Source: Strongylocentrotus purpuratus
Taxonomy: Eukaryota; Echinodermata; Echinoidea; Camarodonta; Strongylocentrotidae
DNA: 64,000 nt
Direction of reading: 5' to 3'
NCBI RefSeq assembly: GCF_000002235.5
Contig: NW_022145607.1
Span: forward strand, 62,001-126,000
A model generated the notes under the pieces. The model made no database searches. It was given only the letters and a program-made list of their open reading frames with translations, and was not told the DNA's origin. The translations under genes and the position numbers were made by a program. Shown piece by piece: positions 60,605-64,000 of this stretch; the stretch's first letter is position 1, and each line of letters begins with the position of its first letter.

Positions 60605-63262
60605 ATACTTGTTTGGAACAAGTATAGGTGGGCTGGTCAACTAAAATTTGAGACAAAATAGAGCAAAAATAAGCGAGATACTGCTAAAAAAACAATGTCA
60701 TTGATGTAATGATGTAAACGAAATTCACCTTCCATAGGCATAACACGCAACGTAAGAAATTTCTGATATGTGCCCTTTAATCGTAATTTTCGCTATGATG
60801 AAGTGATCAAAATGAAAAATGGTGGTAACTGAGCTTGTAGAGAATTGTCTTAGCTACATCGTATCGAAATTTGGAAGAAAATCAATCAATATTTACAGAG
60901 ATACAATCAATGTTACATAAATATGCTGACGTCATTATATGCAAATTCGTATTTTGAGTTCCAAGGCCATTATGATGATGTCACGATACACTTAATAGCC
61001 AAATGAGACATGGAATCATATTTCCGACTCATACTCTAAATATGAAAAAACATTGAAGGTCACGGTTCATTCCAAAGAGCTATAACGGATTTTGTATAGG
61101 CATGTTTTTGCCCATATATGCTATGTAATAAAAGAGCTCGCGCGCACGGACATTTATCTTGAATTGACGCTCATCTTGTTATTAATGGTCATAAAGAGAT
61201 AAACATGGTATCAAATTCCTCGAAAAAATATGAGAAATATCATGAAAGAAAAAAAAATGGCGATCCTATGTTGTGTAATGGTGTTACGCGCGAAAACGCG
61301 CGCGCATTCCCGCGCGCGCGATTTTTTATAAAATGCTTAAAATGACCTAAAACGTATGCAAAAAAAATTTGAGACGATTCTGAGCATTTTCAAATTTTGC
61401 GCGCGCACTGACGCGTGGGCGTACGCGCACGCGCGTGTTTTTTGACCTGAAATTGACCGGACTGATATTGACCTTGATCATGATAAATATGAATGAGAAA
61501 TTCCTTTTGGTTATGAAGATATGATCATGAGTTGATTTTCAGAAAATTTCACAAAATGGCGCCTAGATGACGTCATCAGTCAAGGTCAAGGTTGGAAACC
61601 TCAGTGTGTTTTGTTAATATGCCTATACATATGTGTGCCAAATGTCAAGGCATTTGATTGAGCTATTTTCAAGTTATCTTGTTAACAAAAAAGTGGGTGG
61701 AAATAAGAAAAATAAACTAGATTTGTAATACTTGTTTGGAACAAGTATAGGTGGGCTGATCCAACAAAAATTGAGACAAAATAAAGGGTACATTTGAGTA
61801 GCTTTTTGTCTCAGCTACAACATACTCGAAGTTCAGCGTAAATGAAGCTAAAACGACGTAGATATTGCTCGCGAAAGACGGGAATGTAGAATCGAGTTTT
61901 GAGAAAAAATCATGTCCCATAGAGAATACACGCAAAATGTGAAAATTGACATGCCTCCTTTAATCACAAAAATACGCCATGATGCTTTTGTCAAAATTAA
62001 CAATTGTTATGACTTCATTTGTAGAAAATTGTCTCAGCTAGAACATTTCAAAATTTAGAAGAAAATAAATCACTATTTACAGAGATACAATCAATTTTCC
62101 ATAAATATGCTGACGTCATAATATGCAAATTGAAATTTTGAGTTCGGAGGCCATTATAATGACGTCATGAGTTAATTGAAGGTCAAATGTGACATGAAAC
62201 AATATCTCCGAATCATACTCTATCAAAATATGAAAACAAATTGGGGTCACCTTGCATCCTAAAGAGCTACAATGGATTTTGTATAGGCATGTTTTTGCCC
62301 ATATATGCTATGTATTACAAGAGCTCGCGCGCACCGAGATTTATGTTAAACGGTCGATCATTCCGTTATTAATAGTCATAAAGAGACAAACATGGTATCA
62401 ATTTGTTTGTAAATATATGTGGAATATTTTAAAAGAAAAAAAATGGCGATTCTATGTTATGTAATAGTTTTACGCGCGAAAACGCGCGCGCATGGGCGTG
62501 TGCGCGATTTTTTATAAAATGCTTAGAATGGCCTAAAACGTATGCAAAATGATTTTGAGACGATTTTGAGCATTTCAAAATTTTGCGCGCGCATTGACGC
62601 GCGGACGTACGCGCACGCGCGCATTATTTGAGCTGAAATTAACCGGACGGATATTGACCTTAATCATGATAAATATGAATGAGAATTACCTTTTGGTTAT
62701 GAAGATATGATCATGAGTTGATTTTCGTAAAATTTTACAAAATGGCGCCTAGATGACGTCATCAGTCAAGTTCAAGGTTGAAAACATTTCTGTGCTTTGT
62801 TCATATGTCTTTACATATATGTGCTTAATTTCAAGGATTTTGATTGAGCCATTTTCGTGTTATCTTGTTCACAAAAAAGTGGTTAGAAATAAGAAAAATA
62901 TTTAATAATAAATAAATAAAGGCAATTCTAACGAAATTATAAGGTGGTCTGTACGATATACAGCCCACCTGACTAGACATATAATACTTGTTTGGAACAA
63001 GTATAGGTGGGCTGGTCAACTAAAATTTGATACAAAATAGAGCAAAAATAAGCGAGATACTGCTAAAAACAATGTCATGTAGATTAATGATGTGAACGAA
63101 ATGCACCTTCTATAGTCATAACACGCAAATTGTGAAATTTCTGACATGAGGCCTTTAATCGAAATTTTCACTCTGATGACGTCATCAAAATGAAAAATGA
63201 TTATTATTGAACTTGTAGAAAATTATCTTAGCTACAACATATCGAAATTTTGAAGAAAATCG
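60605..63262. repeat. Tandem repeat of about 1.2-kb units
   Basis: Units begin at 60605, 61728 and 62984 with the palindrome ATACTTGTT-tgg-AACAAGTAT followed by AGGTGGGCTG. The first unit is 1123 bp, the second 1256 bp, and the third is cut short at about 63262. Shared blocks include GAGATACAATCAAT, ATAAATATGCTGACGTCAT, AAAACGCGCGCGCAT and AAAATGGCGCCTAGATGACG. The second unit ends TACAGCCCACCT, the inverse of AGGTGGGCTG, so the unit may be a DNA element with inverted ends. No open frame is conserved between units. Confidence 0.8.
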
Positions 63263-63568
63263 ATCAATATATGAAGAGCTTGATTCCAAAAGGAGCTAAA
63301 TCCATATTTTATCAAAACTGAGTTTTTTGTCTTAAAATAATGATTTCCTACATGTGGACAAAATGCACTATATGACGTTCGAAAAATTGATCAGGAAGTA
63401 TGAAAAATTTTAGGTACAATATCATGTTTCATTCCAAAAGGAGCTAAATCCAAATCGGTTTCATTCCAAAAGGAGCTAAATCCACTTTGGGTACTTCTGA
63501 GTAAATCACCTTTTTTATTTCTCCACTTTCCCTTTAGCCATGTACCTTCATGTTGTTATGTATGTTAA
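63263..63568. repeat. Cluster of a 20-bp motif
   Basis: TTCCAAAAGGAGCTAAATCC occurs at about 63285, 63433 and 63463 here. It recurs inside the following MITE, inverted at about 63653, 63681 (one change) and 63706, and direct at about 63887. The cluster interrupts the third 1.2-kb unit. Confidence 0.75.
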
Positions 63569-63995
63569 AGGTGTCACCCTGGACCAATAATATATAATAA
63601 GACAAAAATCTACCAGTTATTTCTGATTTTTATCAAATTTTTAGATTTTGTGGATTTAGCTCCTTTTGGAATGAAACATGGATTTAACTCCTTTTGGAAT
63701 TGAACGGATTTAGCTCCTTTTGGAATGAAATTGTGATATTTTGTTTACTTTCTTTTCAAAAGGTTTTTTTAGTTGTGATGTCACTATTATTATTTAAAAG
63801 GAAAGGTTTGCTGCAAAATTTCAATAAAATTTGAGTGACTTTATTGAGAAAATATGAATTTTGTTAGGTAGAATAACATGTTTCATTCCAAAAGGAGCTA
63901 AATCCACGAAAATAAAAAATCTAAAAATTTATTAAAAATCAGAAAAAAATAGTAGATTTTTTAAAATCATATATTACTGGTCCAGAGTGACACCT
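63569..63995. mobile_element. TTAA MITE family H with long arms
   Basis: TTAA (63565-63568)|AGGTGTCACCCTGGACCA ... TGGTCCAGAGTGACACCT|TTAA (63996-63999). Arms of about 115 bp match in inverse orientation and end at the 20-bp motif GGATTTAGCTCCTTTTGGAA. The element finishes one base before the window edge. Confidence 0.85.
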
Positions 63996-64000
63996 TTAAC

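Noticed and set aside
43702-64000. Further GH47 exons
   Set aside because: Looked for MGHL, CFAGG, TCHES, RPE and similar motifs by eye in plus frames and found none.

Overview
This is animal nuclear DNA with long introns, consensus GT/AG splice sites and dense transposon debris. The repeats suggest a marine invertebrate deuterostome, most likely an echinoderm such as a sea urchin. They include a dispersed TACATG hexamer, a long repeat with GTCTCGCCTGC inverted ends, tRNA-like SINEs with (ATT)n tails, and many hairpin DNA elements. The species cannot be named from the sequence alone. The only host gene I can support is the 5' two thirds of a class I alpha-1,2-mannosidase (GH47, Golgi mannosidase IA type) on the + strand. 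Seven exons (4238-4843, 6980-7195, 21512-21592, 39606-39700, 41906-42029, 42936-43029, 43586-43701) join in phase into 444 codons. They cover the cytoplasmic tail, the transmembrane anchor, the charged stem and about the first half of the catalytic domain. Two of the three expected catalytic acids are present. The remaining roughly 200 residues were not found up to base 64000, so intron 7 is over 20 kb and the gene runs out of the window. Layout: 1-4237 is upstream flank with a foldback element, a hAT-like element holding a LINE remnant, and the promoter region. Intron 1 holds a hAT-like MITE with a telomere-repeat core and a foldback element. Intron 2 (14.3 kb) and intron 3 (18.0 kb) are nested transposon country: TTAA-flanked MITEs starting AGG, hAT-like elements with 8-bp target duplications, SINEs, reverse-transcriptase fragments, and a 2.4-kb array of a 61-bp unit. 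Intron 4 has a 33-bp minisatellite. Intron 7 has a CR1/L2-type LINE tail, minisatellites of 53, 43, 36 and 49 bp, further MITEs, and a tandem repeat of about 1.2 kb units at the right edge. I saw no tRNA or rRNA gene, no CRISPR array, and no LTR-retroelement or virus-like coding region. The most interesting observations concern genome dynamics. Exact 6- or 12-bp insertions of (CATGTA)n occur at TA dinucleotides when sister MITE copies are compared. Two minisatellites arose by expansion of neighbouring segments of one dispersed repeat family. The same reverse-transcriptase cassette with similar ends sits inside two unrelated DNA elements. One MITE carries a telomere-repeat core. I found no new multi-gene system.
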